Assembly (NCBI GenBank): GCA_027451565.1
Contig: DAIDJC010000014.1
Location: 1 to 26,822, forward strand
DNA from: Limisphaerales bacterium
Lineage (GTDB): Bacteria; Verrucomicrobiota; Verrucomicrobiia; Limisphaerales; UBA11358
Direction of reading: 5' to 3'
Length of the DNA: 26,822 nt
A program made the position numbers and the translations under genes. Below, one piece after another: positions 8,130 through 15,841 of this stretch; position 1 is the first letter of the stretch, and every line of letters starts with the position of its first letter. The notes beneath the pieces were generated by a model. The model saw only the letters and a list, made by a program, of their open reading frames with translations, did no database searches and was not told the origin of the DNA.

Positions 8130-8175
8130 CCCGGAAGTTCCAAAAATAAATTTTTGGAAGATCAGGTTTTCCGGG
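8130..8175. terminator. Nested inverted repeat, possible terminator
   Basis: An inner perfect 9-bp inverted repeat, TTCCAAAAA (8138-8146) with TTTTTGGAA (8151-8159) and loop TAAA, lies inside an outer CCCGGAA (8130-8136) with TTCCGGG (8169-8175). It sits between the M23 gene stop and the next gene start 20 bases later. The inner arm reads as a weak A/U-rich terminator in either direction. It may instead be a 5'-UTR structure of the pseudopilin-like gene. Confidence 0.45.
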
Positions 8176-8191
8176 TTAGGTTGCTTGTGGA

Positions 8192-8227
8192 AACATGATG
8201 ACATCCGCCAACATGATGACATCCGCC
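8192..8227 (+). repeat. 18-bp tandem duplication carrying the start codons
   Basis: AACATGATGACATCCGCC is repeated perfectly back to back. Each copy holds two ATG codons in frame with the downstream pseudopilin-like gene, giving a duplicated MMTSA(N/K) at the N-terminus. The four candidate starts are 8195, 8198, 8213 and 8216. Confidence 0.9.
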
Positions 8228-9022
8228 AAAAAGAAGGCAGGAACCTCGCACTACAGGGCGTTCACCTTGACCGAGCTTCTGGTGGTCGTGACTGTGATGG
8301 GTTTGCTGGCGGCCTTGTTGCTTCCTTCATTGGCAAAGGCCAAAAAAGAGGCCCAAAGCCTGGCTTGCCTTGCCAACCTCAAGCAATTGCAGCTCTGCTG
8401 CCATCTCTACAGCCAGGACAACAATGATGACTTGGTGCCTAATCAATCCGGAGGCTATGTATCCTCCATCCAAACCACCAACAAACCCCAATCCATTGCC
8501 AATCCGCAATCGTGGTGCCCAGGACTGGCTCCCCTTGACACCACCACGGCAAACGTGGCTGCTGGCTTGATTTTTTCCTACAACCGCACACCGCTTCTTT
8601 ACCATTGTCCGGCAGATTTATCCACCGTCTCGGGAAACCCCACCCTGCCCCGCACACGGAGTTATTGCATGGACATCTGCCTGAACTGCAGCTCCGCCTT
8701 GAGGCCCTACCACAAATTATCCGAAATGCAGGAGCCTGGCCCGGCCGATACCTTTGTGTTGATTGACACCCAGGAACAGGACATTTTTGATGCCACCTTT
8801 GGAATCTTTTCACCGGAAAGTCATTGGGCAGGGTATTGGCTGGACTTGGCGGCCGACCGCCATAACCAGGGGGCAAACCTCTCTTTTGCCGATGGTCACG
8901 TGGAATTCTGGCGGTGGCGCGCACCCAAGATCTTCCGGGGAGTTTTCGCCCTGGCCCAATCTCCAGCCGATTTAACCGACCTGCAACGCCTGGAAGCCTG
9001 CGTCCGTCCGGATGGAAATTAG
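8195..9022 (+). CDS. Prepilin-type (pseudopilin-like) protein with H-x9-DG motif
   Basis: After a Lys-rich leader of about 25 residues comes AFTLTELLVVVTVMGLLAALLLPSLAKAKKEAQ, the class III signal/pseudopilin N-terminus. Glu5 of the mature protein is present, but the residue before the cleavage site is Ala instead of the usual Gly, and the usual Ile is Thr. Near the C-terminus is RHNQGANLSFADGH, the H-x9-DG motif seen in the many paralogous prepilin-type proteins of Verrucomicrobiota, Lentisphaerota and Planctomycetota. Such proteins are thought to be processed by prepilin peptidase and to sit at the inner membrane or envelope; their roles are largely unknown. Several Cys residues occur in the globular part (QSLACLANLKQLQLCCHLYS). 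No secretion machinery genes are nearby. The start is uncertain because of the tandem duplication. Confidence 0.85.
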   Translation: MMTSANMMTSAKKKAGTSHYRAFTLTELLVVVTVMGLLAALLLPSLAKAKKEAQSLACLANLKQLQLCCHLYSQDNNDDLVPNQSGGYVSSIQTTNKPQSIANPQSWCPGLAPLDTTTANVAAGLIFSYNRTPLLYHCPADLSTVSGNPTLPRTRSYCMDICLNCSSALRPYHKLSEMQEPGPADTFVLIDTQEQDIFDATFGIFSPESHWAGYWLDLAADRHNQGANLSFADGHVEFWRWRAPKIFRGVFALAQSPADLTDLQRLEACVRPDGN

Positions 9023-9254
9023 GACGGTTTAAGGTCCGGTCTGAAATTGACACCGACCGCTGCACAAACTGGTTTCAGATCCAAATCGGGGTCCACCGAG
9101 GCTCGATGGCTGGGCGGGCTCCTCATTTATCGGTAAAGAGTGAGCTCCAAAGGCCGAACCACAAAAGCCTGGCGATGCGGGGTTTTGCGCCCAAGACCGC
9201 TTGATGTGGCTCAATTCGCCATTTAACTATTTAACCGGAGTTTCCAAAATAAAC
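9023..9254. other. Intergenic region without a recognised gene
   Basis: Short open frames exist on both strands but none looks protein-like. In one frame a stretch beginning MWLNSPFNYLTGVSKI at about 9203 faintly recalls the LKNPENLT segment of ISL3 transposases, so the transposase remnant may begin here, but this is too weak to annotate as coding. Confidence 0.4.
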
Positions 9255-9453
9255 TTCACATGCTCGAGTTAGCAAGATATGCTAAAGTTTCATAAACAGC
9301 TTTTCTCCATGTCAAACCAATTCAAAATTGGAGGGACTCGACAGTTTGTTTTCGGCCACCAAGCGAAAGGCGCGAGGGTATCGCTCCATCGAGTATGAAA
9401 CCGCGATGCTCTACTTTGTTCCTGGCAAGTTAGAGGTTCCACACCACGCCTGA
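9255..9453 (+). pseudogene. Remnant of an ISL3-type transposase C-terminus
   Basis: From 9286 one frame reads NSKLEGLDSLFSATKRKARG followed by YRSIEYETAMLYFVPGKLEVP and a TGA at 9451. This matches the C-terminal pattern of ISL3-family transposases (N-xLEGxNS...AxKRxARGYR...FxTAxxFxxGKLxxxP), including the Glu of the LEG motif. Just upstream, HMLELARYAKVS lies in a different frame and is ended by TAA at 9293, which suggests a frameshifted continuation. The rest of the transposase and clear terminal inverted repeats were not found. The element is decayed and unlikely to be mobile. It lies just ahead of the large secreted protein gene at 9492. Confidence 0.6.
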
Positions 9454-9491
9454 TTCCCCATTACAAACGTCGAATAAGCAAATTTAAAAAA

Positions 9492-12400
9492 ATGAAGCAA
9501 TTGAAAAACTGGAAACAAACATTGCAAACGGCACTTCTGGCCATGGCCCTTGGATTGCCCTGCGCGGCGCTGGCACAAGCCTCCGCGCCCTCCAACCTGA
9601 CGGCTATTTCGGGCGCGACGCAATCTCTCCTGTCATGGCCGGCGAGCACGGGCGCAGCCAGCTACAATGTGGAGCGCGGCACCAACAGCGGCGGGCCGTA
9701 TGCTTTCCTCGTCAATGTCAGCAGCACCAGCTATACCGACAGCGGCGTGACCACTGGCGTGGAGTATTACTATGTGGTGGCAGCCGTAAGCAACGGCGTG
9801 GCGGGTCCAAATTCGCCGGAGGCGGCGGCCATTCCACTGGCAAACAACGGTTATTACACGTTCATCAATCGCGCCAGCGGGCTGGCATTAGGCCAGACCA
9901 ACAGCGTTGCAGTGCAGCAATATGATGCCGGTGCCAACCAGCTTTGGAAATTGGTATCAGTGGGAAACGGGTATTTTGCCATCTTGAATGACGGCTTCGG
10001 CGGACTGACCTTGACCGGGCCGACGCCTTCAGCGCAATTGACCACAAGCAGCGCCATTGTGGACGCCGCCCAGGAATGGTATTTTCAAGTCACCAACGGC
10101 TCCTATTTTGTCATTTACAACCTCGGAACCGGCCAGGTGATGGATGATCTTAACGCCAGCCGGACCATCGGCGATCCCATCGGGCAGTGGAACTACGATG
10201 GCGCGCTGGATGAGGATTGGACGGTGGGCGAACCCATGCCGCCGCTGATTCAGGCGGCGGCGGTGACGAATGACGACCAACTGCCGCAGGCCTATGTCAG
10301 CGCGCAGGTCAATCCAAACGGTTCACCGACGACGGTAATCATCCAGTATGGCACGAACACGGCGTATGGGCTGGCGGTGACGAACGTCCTGTCCCCGAGC
10401 GGCGGCTACCAGGCGGTGAACGCCACCTTAAATTCCTACGAGGACCGCACAGCCACGTTGCATGTGCTGATCACCGCGAGCAACTCGGTGGGCACCGCCA
10501 CCAGTGGCGATCTCACCTGCAGTTCCCTGTTGTTTGAGAAAAAATTCAGCTCGGATTTTTACCAATATGCCACCAATTACCTTAATCCCGTGACCGGGGC
10601 GGCGGCATGGGCGGATCTTAACAATGACGGCTGGCTGGATCTGGTGTGCGCGGGGCAGACTTCTCGCATCAAAGGTCAGGGGTATCTCTATTACAATCCG
10701 GGCACAAATCAAATACAGCAATGGCTTGAGAACGTTACTACTCCGGAAGGAAGTCACCCGGCTTTGTCAGTGGGAGATTTTGACAATGATAATCGCCCGG
10801 ACATCTTTTACGCGTGCAGCCAGTTCTCCGCGGGGTTGGACGGATCTGAAATACCCGATTTCGCTGGAACCCCGGGTCCAGTTACGGGTGTCATGTTTGG
10901 CGTGGACACAAACTATATTGGAAGCGACAGAACTGAGTCATTTTTAGACACAAGTTATATACCCTATCTGTATGTGCAGGATGCCAATGTGGCCGTGGGA
11001 GACTTTGACCACACCGGGCGGCAGGATGCTCTAGTGTCGGGAAATTTTTATGTCACAAATAACAATGATTACGGCGGCCTCAGCGGTCCATACACCTTGC
11101 TTTGCCAGAACAACTTGCCCGCAGGACGTTACATCACCACCAACATACCATACACCACCTTCGGCAATGAGGGGATGCTGCCCGTTAATTCGAGCCTTCC
11201 TCCAGTGGCCCAGACTGCGAGCCCTGATCTTTTTAGCAGCGGCCAGACACTGCTCGTGGCCGGCGATTTTGACAACGACGGTTTTCTGGACCTTTTCGCC
11301 CTCAATTTCCCGATTGATTCCACGCTGACGTCTTACGCCGGTTTCTTTCACGGTGACGGCAACAAGAATTTCACCCCCACCACCAACCGCTTTCAGATAT
11401 ATACCAACACCAGCGGCCCCGGCTTTTCCGATACTGAAAGCGCCTCCTGCGTGCTGGCGGATTTAAACGGGGATGGCTATCTCGACATGGTGTTGAGCTA
11501 TGTTAATCAGGCAACTTATGGCGTAGGCCCATCCATCACCAGCATTTGGCTCAATGATGGCCATGGCAACCTTACCAACAGTGGCATTGTGCTGCCGCAA
11601 CTCGACCTGGCCAACGTCGCCGTGGGCGACATCTTCAATCATGGCCGCAACGACATCCTCATGGTGGGCGGCCTCGATTTATCCGTTGCAACCGGCTCGA
11701 ACGTCATACAGACAGTGGTGCTGCGCAATGACGGCAACGGCGTCTTTACGCCCATCGTGCTGGGCAACTTCGGCAGCATTGGCGAGACAGGCCATGGCCT
11801 GCAACTGGCCGATTACGACAACGACGGACGGCTGGACTTTGCGATGACCGGCGACACCTTGCCCGCGGGTAATGGTGAGTATTCCCAATTTGTGCCCGGC
11901 ACGTATATTTTCCGCAATGAGATGAACATTCCCTCGAATGCGCCGCCTGCGGCGCCGCCCGGCCCAGGCACCACGGTGGGCGACGGCACGGTAAGGTTTC
12001 ATTGGGGCAACGCCACGGATGACATCACGCCGGCGAACCTGCTGACCTATAACCTGCGGGTGGGAACCAATTCGCTGGACACATCGGTGGTCAGTCCCAT
12101 CGCCAACGTGATCACGGGCTGGCGCAAGCTTGCGGCGCCCGGTAATTGCGGCCATGTCACAAACATCCTCTATCGTTTTCCGCCGGGAACATATTATTGG
12201 AGCGTGCAGGCGGTGGACGGTGGTTTCAAAGGCGGGGCGTGGGCGCCGGAACAAACCTTTACCATCACCAACCCCGAGCCGGTCGTGCTGGGGTTCAATC
12301 AAAACGCCAAACTGCCCGGCTACCAGCCCTATCCGTATCCTGCCGAGCTTTCAGCTATTCAGTATCAAATGGCATTGATGAATGTCTCAAGCAATATTTT

Positions 12401-12587
12401 TAACGTCACCAGCAACACATGGAACTTGAGCTGGCCCGCGCGATTTAAGAACTTTACGCTGGAGCAGGCCACCAATCTGGCAGGTCCCTGGACCACCAAC
12501 ACCATTCCGGTGGGCACGCTGAATGATGAATGGAGTGTCCTGGTGACCAACAGCGGCAGTTCCATGTATTTCCGGCTGGTCAAATAG
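9492..12587 (+). CDS. Large secreted protein: FN3, ricin-type lectin, FG-GAP/VCBS propeller
   Basis: A 1031-residue protein with a clear Sec signal (MKQLKNWKQTLQTALLAMAL...ALA, cleavage before QAS). In order: a fibronectin type III domain (about 31-117, ending GVAGPNSPEAAAIP); a ricin-B-like beta-trefoil lectin domain (about 119-250, with NQLWKL, AQEWYF and DEDWTV); an FN3-like segment (about 252-345, VNPNGSPTTVIIQYGTNTAYG); then seven FG-GAP/VCBS-type repeats (about 365-800) with motifs such as DLNNDGWLDL, DFDNDNRPDI, DFDNDGFLDL, DLNGDGYLDM and DYDNDGRLDF, whose acidic residues fit calcium binding. Seven copies suit a seven-bladed propeller. An FN3-like domain with GTYYWSVQAVDGGFKGGAWAPEQ and the terminal MYFRLVK module follow. 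No catalytic motif is recognised; carbohydrate binding or surface adhesion is inferred. Confidence 0.85.
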   Translation: MKQLKNWKQTLQTALLAMALGLPCAALAQASAPSNLTAISGATQSLLSWPASTGAASYNVERGTNSGGPYAFLVNVSSTSYTDSGVTTGVEYYYVVAAVSNGVAGPNSPEAAAIPLANNGYYTFINRASGLALGQTNSVAVQQYDAGANQLWKLVSVGNGYFAILNDGFGGLTLTGPTPSAQLTTSSAIVDAAQEWYFQVTNGSYFVIYNLGTGQVMDDLNASRTIGDPIGQWNYDGALDEDWTVGEPMPPLIQAAAVTNDDQLPQAYVSAQVNPNGSPTTVIIQYGTNTAYGLAVTNVLSPSGGYQAVNATLNSYEDRTATLHVLITASNSVGTATSGDLTCSSLLFEKKFSSDFYQYATNYLNPVTGAAAWADLNNDGWLDLVCAGQTSRIKGQGYLYYNPGTNQIQQWLENVTTPEGSHPALSVGDFDNDNRPDIFYACSQFSAGLDGSEIPDFAGTPGPVTGVMFGVDTNYIGSDRTESFLDTSYIPYLYVQDANVAVGDFDHTGRQDALVSGNFYVTNNNDYGGLSGPYTLLCQNNLPAGRYITTNIPYTTFGNEGMLPVNSSLPPVAQTASPDLFSSGQTLLVAGDFDNDGFLDLFALNFPIDSTLTSYAGFFHGDGNKNFTPTTNRFQIYTNTSGPGFSDTESASCVLADLNGDGYLDMVLSYVNQATYGVGPSITSIWLNDGHGNLTNSGIVLPQLDLANVAVGDIFNHGRNDILMVGGLDLSVATGSNVIQTVVLRNDGNGVFTPIVLGNFGSIGETGHGLQLADYDNDGRLDFAMTGDTLPAGNGEYSQFVPGTYIFRNEMNIPSNAPPAAPPGPGTTVGDGTVRFHWGNATDDITPANLLTYNLRVGTNSLDTSVVSPIANVITGWRKLAAPGNCGHVTNILYRFPPGTYYWSVQAVDGGFKGGAWAPEQTFTITNPEPVVLGFNQNAKLPGYQPYPYPAELSAIQYQMALMNVSSNIFNVTSNTWNLSWPARFKNFTLEQATNLAGPWTTNTIPVGTLNDEWSVLVTNSGSSMYFRLVK

Positions 12588-13124
12588 GCAACTATCATGC
12601 GTGAGATGCAATGGCTTGGGACCTGTTTGATATGAAAGAAATTCCACGCGTAACAAGATGTCCGTTTTATTGATGCCGAGAACACGGCGGTTCCGGGATA
12701 AAATCTGCCAGCGGGCCTTGCCCCTCAACATTTGCAGCATCCACTTTTAAACATCTGTTTCATTGCTCAACGATGCCGCAAAGGGCGCTTCAAAGATAAG
12801 ATGCTTATAAACATTTAACCCGGCGAACCGCGCGATTTCAGTTTGTTCGAGCATTTCCATCAAAAATGTTGCGCTGTGCGTGGTGTGAATGGAGCGACGG
12901 TCTTTTTGGCCTTGGGCTTCGTTTCGGCTCAGCTCCAGGGTTTGGCAAACTTGCCCCTTCGCCTAAGCCTCACCCAAGTCCAAAAATCCTCGTCGCCCAA
13001 CGCCACATCTTTCCTGTCAATGCTCTAAACCGCACCAACTCCGCCGAATCGGGGGCAAGCTGGGCTTTGCGGCGGAGGCGATGCTTTCCTTCCGCCGCAA
13101 GCTTGCGCCTTTCCCGCTAAGGGA
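12588..13124. other. Intergenic region with one weak small open frame
   Basis: About 540 bases between the lectin/propeller gene and the convergent ilvB gene. No RNA gene or recognised protein was found. The most protein-like stretch is a 37-codon frame on the minus strand, 12860 to 12747, starting MEMLEQTEIARFAGLNVYKH and ending SNETDV before TAA. It resembles nothing I can name, and its upstream context is broken by stops. It could be a small gene or a remnant. Confidence 0.4.
13064..13102 (-). terminator. Hairpin 22 bases past the ilvB stop
   Basis: GCGGCGGA (13069-13076) pairs perfectly with TCCGCCGC (13091-13098), extended by GCTT with AAGC around a one-base bulge. It is placed as expected for the 3' end of ilvB, but no U-tract follows on the minus strand, so intrinsic termination is not assured. 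Confidence 0.45.
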
Positions 13125-15011
13125 TCAAGGCTTCCAGATCATGTCCGCAACGGTTTTGCCCGCGGGAATGAAGGGGATGACGTGCGTGCTGTAAGGGGTG
13201 ACCACGTCCAGGACGTATGGTTCATCCGCAGCCAGCAGGCGCTGCAGGGCCGCTCTCAGGTCCTTTTTGAACATGACCCGCTCGCACTTCACCCCAAAGG
13301 AATTGCAGACCCTGACGTAATCAGGATAAATCTCCGGACGGCAGGTGGGGTCCCCCAAGTAGGTGTGGCCGCGGTTGCCGGCATAAAAATTATCCTCCCA
13401 TTGAACCACCATGCCGAGGTGCTGGTTGTTGAGGATGATGGCCTTGGCCGCGATTTTTTCAACATGAGCGGTGGCCAGCTCCTGAATGTTCATCAAAAAT
13501 GAACCGTCCCCGTCAATATCAATCACTTGCTTGTCCGGTAAAGCCACCTTCACTCCCAGGGCGGCGGGATAACCGTACCCCATGGAACCAAGGCCTGCGC
13601 TGGTGATGAACTGGCGCGGGTATTTGTATTTGTACCATTGGCCTGCCCACATTTGATGCTGACCCACACCCGTGGTGATGTAAGCCTCTCCCTTGGTCAA
13701 ATCATAAAGCTCCTCAATGACCATTTGCTGGAGGATCACCTGCTCCTCCCTGCCCTGCATGTGATCCACCATGTGGTCACTGTTGGCTATTTCAGGCGTG
13801 ATTCTGTAGGCAAATGGCGCTTTTTTCTTCCATTCGTCTATCTGCGCCAGCCACGAGACATGCTTGCGCTGGATGGGCCGCTTGGAAACCAAGGCATTGA
13901 GCCTCTGGAGGGCGTCCTTGATGTCCCCCACCACCGGCAGGTGGGCTTTTCGGTTTTTGTTCAGTTCGGAGGCGTCAATGTCTATGTGGACAATGGTGCC
14001 ATGCTTGCAAAATTCCTCGAATTTGCCCGTCACACGGTCATCAAATCGCACCCCAAAGGCCAGCAGCAAATCAGCGCCATCCTTGATTTTCACCATGGGA
14101 TCGTTCGGGTTTTTGCGGTATTCATATTCCCCGTTCACGGCCCAATTGGCAAAGGCGGCACCGTGCATTCCCAGCCACCGAAGGGAAAGCGGATGCGTTT
14201 CCGGGAAGGCGCCAATCCCCATCAGGGTGGTGGTCACCGGAATGTTCGTGGCTTCTGCAAATGCCTTCAACTCAGCCGCCGCCCCGCTGGTAATGATGCC
14301 GCCCCCGCAATACAGGACAGGACGCTCGGCTTTTTCAATCAAACCGATGATTTCATTCAATGCCAGGTCATCCGCCTTCAAATAAGGCTGGGTATAACCG
14401 CGAAGACCACGCTTGATTTCCTCCTCGGTGGGCCAGACGGGCTGGGCTTTCTGTTGCTGTATGTTTTTGGGGAAATCAATGACCACCGGCCCGGGACGGC
14501 CAGACTGCGCTATGTAGAACGCCTCCTTCACGATGCGCGGAATGTCGTTGATATCGGTCACCAGATAGCTGTGCTTCACTATGGGCAAGGTCACCCCGAT
14601 CATGTCTGTTTCCTGAAAAGCACCGCGTCCGATCATGTTTTGGCTCACCTGGCCGGTGATGGCGATGAGCGGGCAGGAATCCATGTAGGCATCGGCAATG
14701 GCAGTCACCAGGTTGGTGGCCCCGGGTCCGCTGGTTCCCATGCAGACGCCAGCCCTGCCGGTGGCCCGGGCGTATCCTTCCGCCGCAAAACTGCCCCCCT
14801 GCTCGTGCCTGGGCAAAATGGTGCGAATCTTGGAACGGGTCAATGCCTGGTGAATCTCCATGCTCGCCCCGCCCGGATAGGCAAAAATAACCTCCACACC
14901 CTCGCGTTCAAGGGCTTCCACAAAAATCTCGCGCCCATATCGGGCCGATCCGATTTCTGCGCGAGGCTGGGTTTTGATTTTTGATTTCTTTATTTGGGAT
15001 GTTTTGCTCAT
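13125..15011 (-). CDS. ilvB: Acetolactate synthase, large catalytic subunit
   Basis: A ThDP-dependent enzyme that condenses two pyruvates, or pyruvate and 2-ketobutyrate, in the first common step of branched-chain amino acid synthesis. The ATG at 15011 (MSKTSQIKKSK) gives 628 residues and follows AGGA at about 8 bases; the upstream GTG at 15119 is rejected because that stretch is the attenuator. Family marks: ThDP-activating Glu region VEVIFAYPGGASMEIHQAL, GTSGPGATNLVTAIADAYMD, GQVSQNMIGRGAFQETD, the central FAD-type domain with GMHG and FGVRFDDRVTGK, and the ThDP/Mg motif GDGSF...NNQHLGMVVQWE. The length is slightly above the usual 560-600 because of a Lys-rich N-terminal tail and an insert around SDHMVDHMQGREEQ. 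No ilvN regulatory subunit gene is adjacent. A Val-rich leader and terminator precede it. Confidence 0.95.
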   Translation of the reverse strand: MSKTSQIKKSKIKTQPRAEIGSARYGREIFVEALEREGVEVIFAYPGGASMEIHQALTRSKIRTILPRHEQGGSFAAEGYARATGRAGVCMGTSGPGATNLVTAIADAYMDSCPLIAITGQVSQNMIGRGAFQETDMIGVTLPIVKHSYLVTDINDIPRIVKEAFYIAQSGRPGPVVIDFPKNIQQQKAQPVWPTEEEIKRGLRGYTQPYLKADDLALNEIIGLIEKAERPVLYCGGGIITSGAAAELKAFAEATNIPVTTTLMGIGAFPETHPLSLRWLGMHGAAFANWAVNGEYEYRKNPNDPMVKIKDGADLLLAFGVRFDDRVTGKFEEFCKHGTIVHIDIDASELNKNRKAHLPVVGDIKDALQRLNALVSKRPIQRKHVSWLAQIDEWKKKAPFAYRITPEIANSDHMVDHMQGREEQVILQQMVIEELYDLTKGEAYITTGVGQHQMWAGQWYKYKYPRQFITSAGLGSMGYGYPAALGVKVALPDKQVIDIDGDGSFLMNIQELATAHVEKIAAKAIILNNQHLGMVVQWEDNFYAGNRGHTYLGDPTCRPEIYPDYVRVCNSFGVKCERVMFKKDLRAALQRLLAADEPYVLDVVTPYSTHVIPFIPAGKTVADMIWKP

Positions 15012-15051
15012 GTTATTTTCCTGGCTTTGGCTGGAACCGGCAAAGGGTAAC

Positions 15052-15081
15052 AAAAAACCCACAGCCGTTGCCAGCCGTGGG
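15052..15081 (-). terminator. Attenuator terminator in the ilvB leader
   Basis: On the minus strand, CCCACGGC and the matching GGCTGTGGG form a stem of about 8-9 pairs (one G-U) around a GGCAAC loop (15058-15081), followed at once by six U (15052-15057). It lies between the leader peptide stop (15100) and the ilvB ATG (15011). This is the textbook layout of a transcription attenuator. Confidence 0.85.
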
Positions 15082-15099
15082 TTGTTTAAATTGACAAAT

Positions 15100-15165
15100 T
15101 CAACACCCGACAGCGGCACCGCTGGGGACTACTACTACCGTCAGGTTGTTCAGATTAATCTGCAT
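15100..15165 (-). CDS. ilvB leader peptide, 21 residues, Val-rich
   Basis: A short ORF reads MQINLNNLTVVVVPSG and continues AAVGC before TGA. It carries four consecutive Val codons (GTA GTA GTA GTC), a fifth Val, two Leu and one Ile, the amino acids made by the pathway ilvB starts. It lies about 16 bases behind the predicted transcription start and is followed by the U-run terminator ahead of ilvB. By analogy with enterobacterial ilv leaders, ribosome stalling at Val codons when Val-tRNA is scarce should favour readthrough into ilvB. A self-complementary CAGCGG/CCGCTG lies right after the Val codons; CCAGCGGTG could pair with CACGGCTGG of the terminator arm with one mismatch, but a stalled ribosome may cover it. 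The antiterminator is therefore not settled. Confidence 0.82.
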   Translation of the reverse strand: MQINLNNLTVVVVPSGAAVGC

Positions 15166-15187
15166 TGCAATCTCGATTTGTAGGCCA

Positions 15188-15216
15188 AATCTACCATCCA
15201 GACAGATTCGAGTCAA
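15188..15216 (-). promoter_or_regulatory. Predicted sigma-70-type promoter of the ilvB leader
   Basis: On the minus strand, TTGACT (15211-15216) and TAGATT (15188-15193) are separated by exactly 17 bases. The transcription start would fall near 15181, leaving a short 5' UTR before the leader peptide ATG at 15165. Confidence 0.65.
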
Positions 15217-15841
15217 GCCTCAAACCTGAATGAAAAACGGGACCTTCGGAAATCCAAGAGCCGCGCATCTCACTCTCCTAAACCCTCCCAACCGCCGCCT
15301 CGATACTCAATAATTCAGGATCCATTTTGAAGCGGAAACCCATTGCGTTTTGAGGATTGGAATATTCAACCAAACTGGTGTGATGCCGCGTCCTTTCGAA
15401 TGCCGTATCGCAAAACATTGCGGTCACGTGATGATATTCTTGCATTTGATCTTTTTATATGCGGATTGGAGCATTGCTTGCCTGCGCACCCGGGCTGCTA
15501 TCGGCACAGTTGTCCACAGCAGGCTGGGGCTTATCTCTCCAATTTGCCAAGAGAATCCCTCGCCCTATTCAGAACGCTTTCAGCCAGAACTTAAAAATGA
15601 TTGACTAATTTAAAACAGTAGGGATATTCATAAAAAAGGATTTTTTCCTAATTGCACATGAATCCAGCTCGATTAAGCCAGTGCCTCATTCCGATGGCTC
15701 ATGATGGCAAAAGCGTCCAAGCTGAAATCCAGTGGAAAATGTGTGGACACTTCCAACGGGGTTGCTGCGGCATTTTGACTGATGCCCATTCCTTTTTGGT
15801 GGATTTGCTTCAATTTTAAATTCATTGCTCGACTCAAAACC
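15217..15841. other. Intergenic region without a recognised gene
   Basis: About 625 bases between the divergent ilvB and esterase transcription units. Two overlapping 83-84-codon frames at 15343-15604 do not look protein-like (unusual composition, no recognisable motif, mutually overlapping). A TTGACT at 15601-15606 with TATTCA 18 bases downstream is a weak candidate promoter for the esterase, but the remaining 5' UTR would be about 200 bases. No RNA gene was seen. Confidence 0.5.

Noticed and set aside
9029..9214. 61-codon minus-strand frame
   Set aside because: No motif or start context and unusual composition; treated as non-coding.
12866..13120. 84-codon plus-strand frame
   Set aside because: Low-complexity translation that runs through the hairpin near the ilvB end; no recognisable domain.
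13638..14984. 448-codon plus-strand frame
   Set aside because: It lies wholly antisense to ilvB, whose ThDP-enzyme motifs are unmistakable; the His/Gly-rich translation is a shadow.
15012..15119. N-terminal extension of IlvB by 36 residues from a GTG
   Set aside because: The stretch is the attenuator hairpin and leader; the ATG at 15011 has a Shine-Dalgarno-like AGGA.
15343..15604. Two overlapping 83-84-codon plus-strand frames
   Set aside because: No motifs, no good start context, mutually overlapping in different frames; composition is not protein-like.
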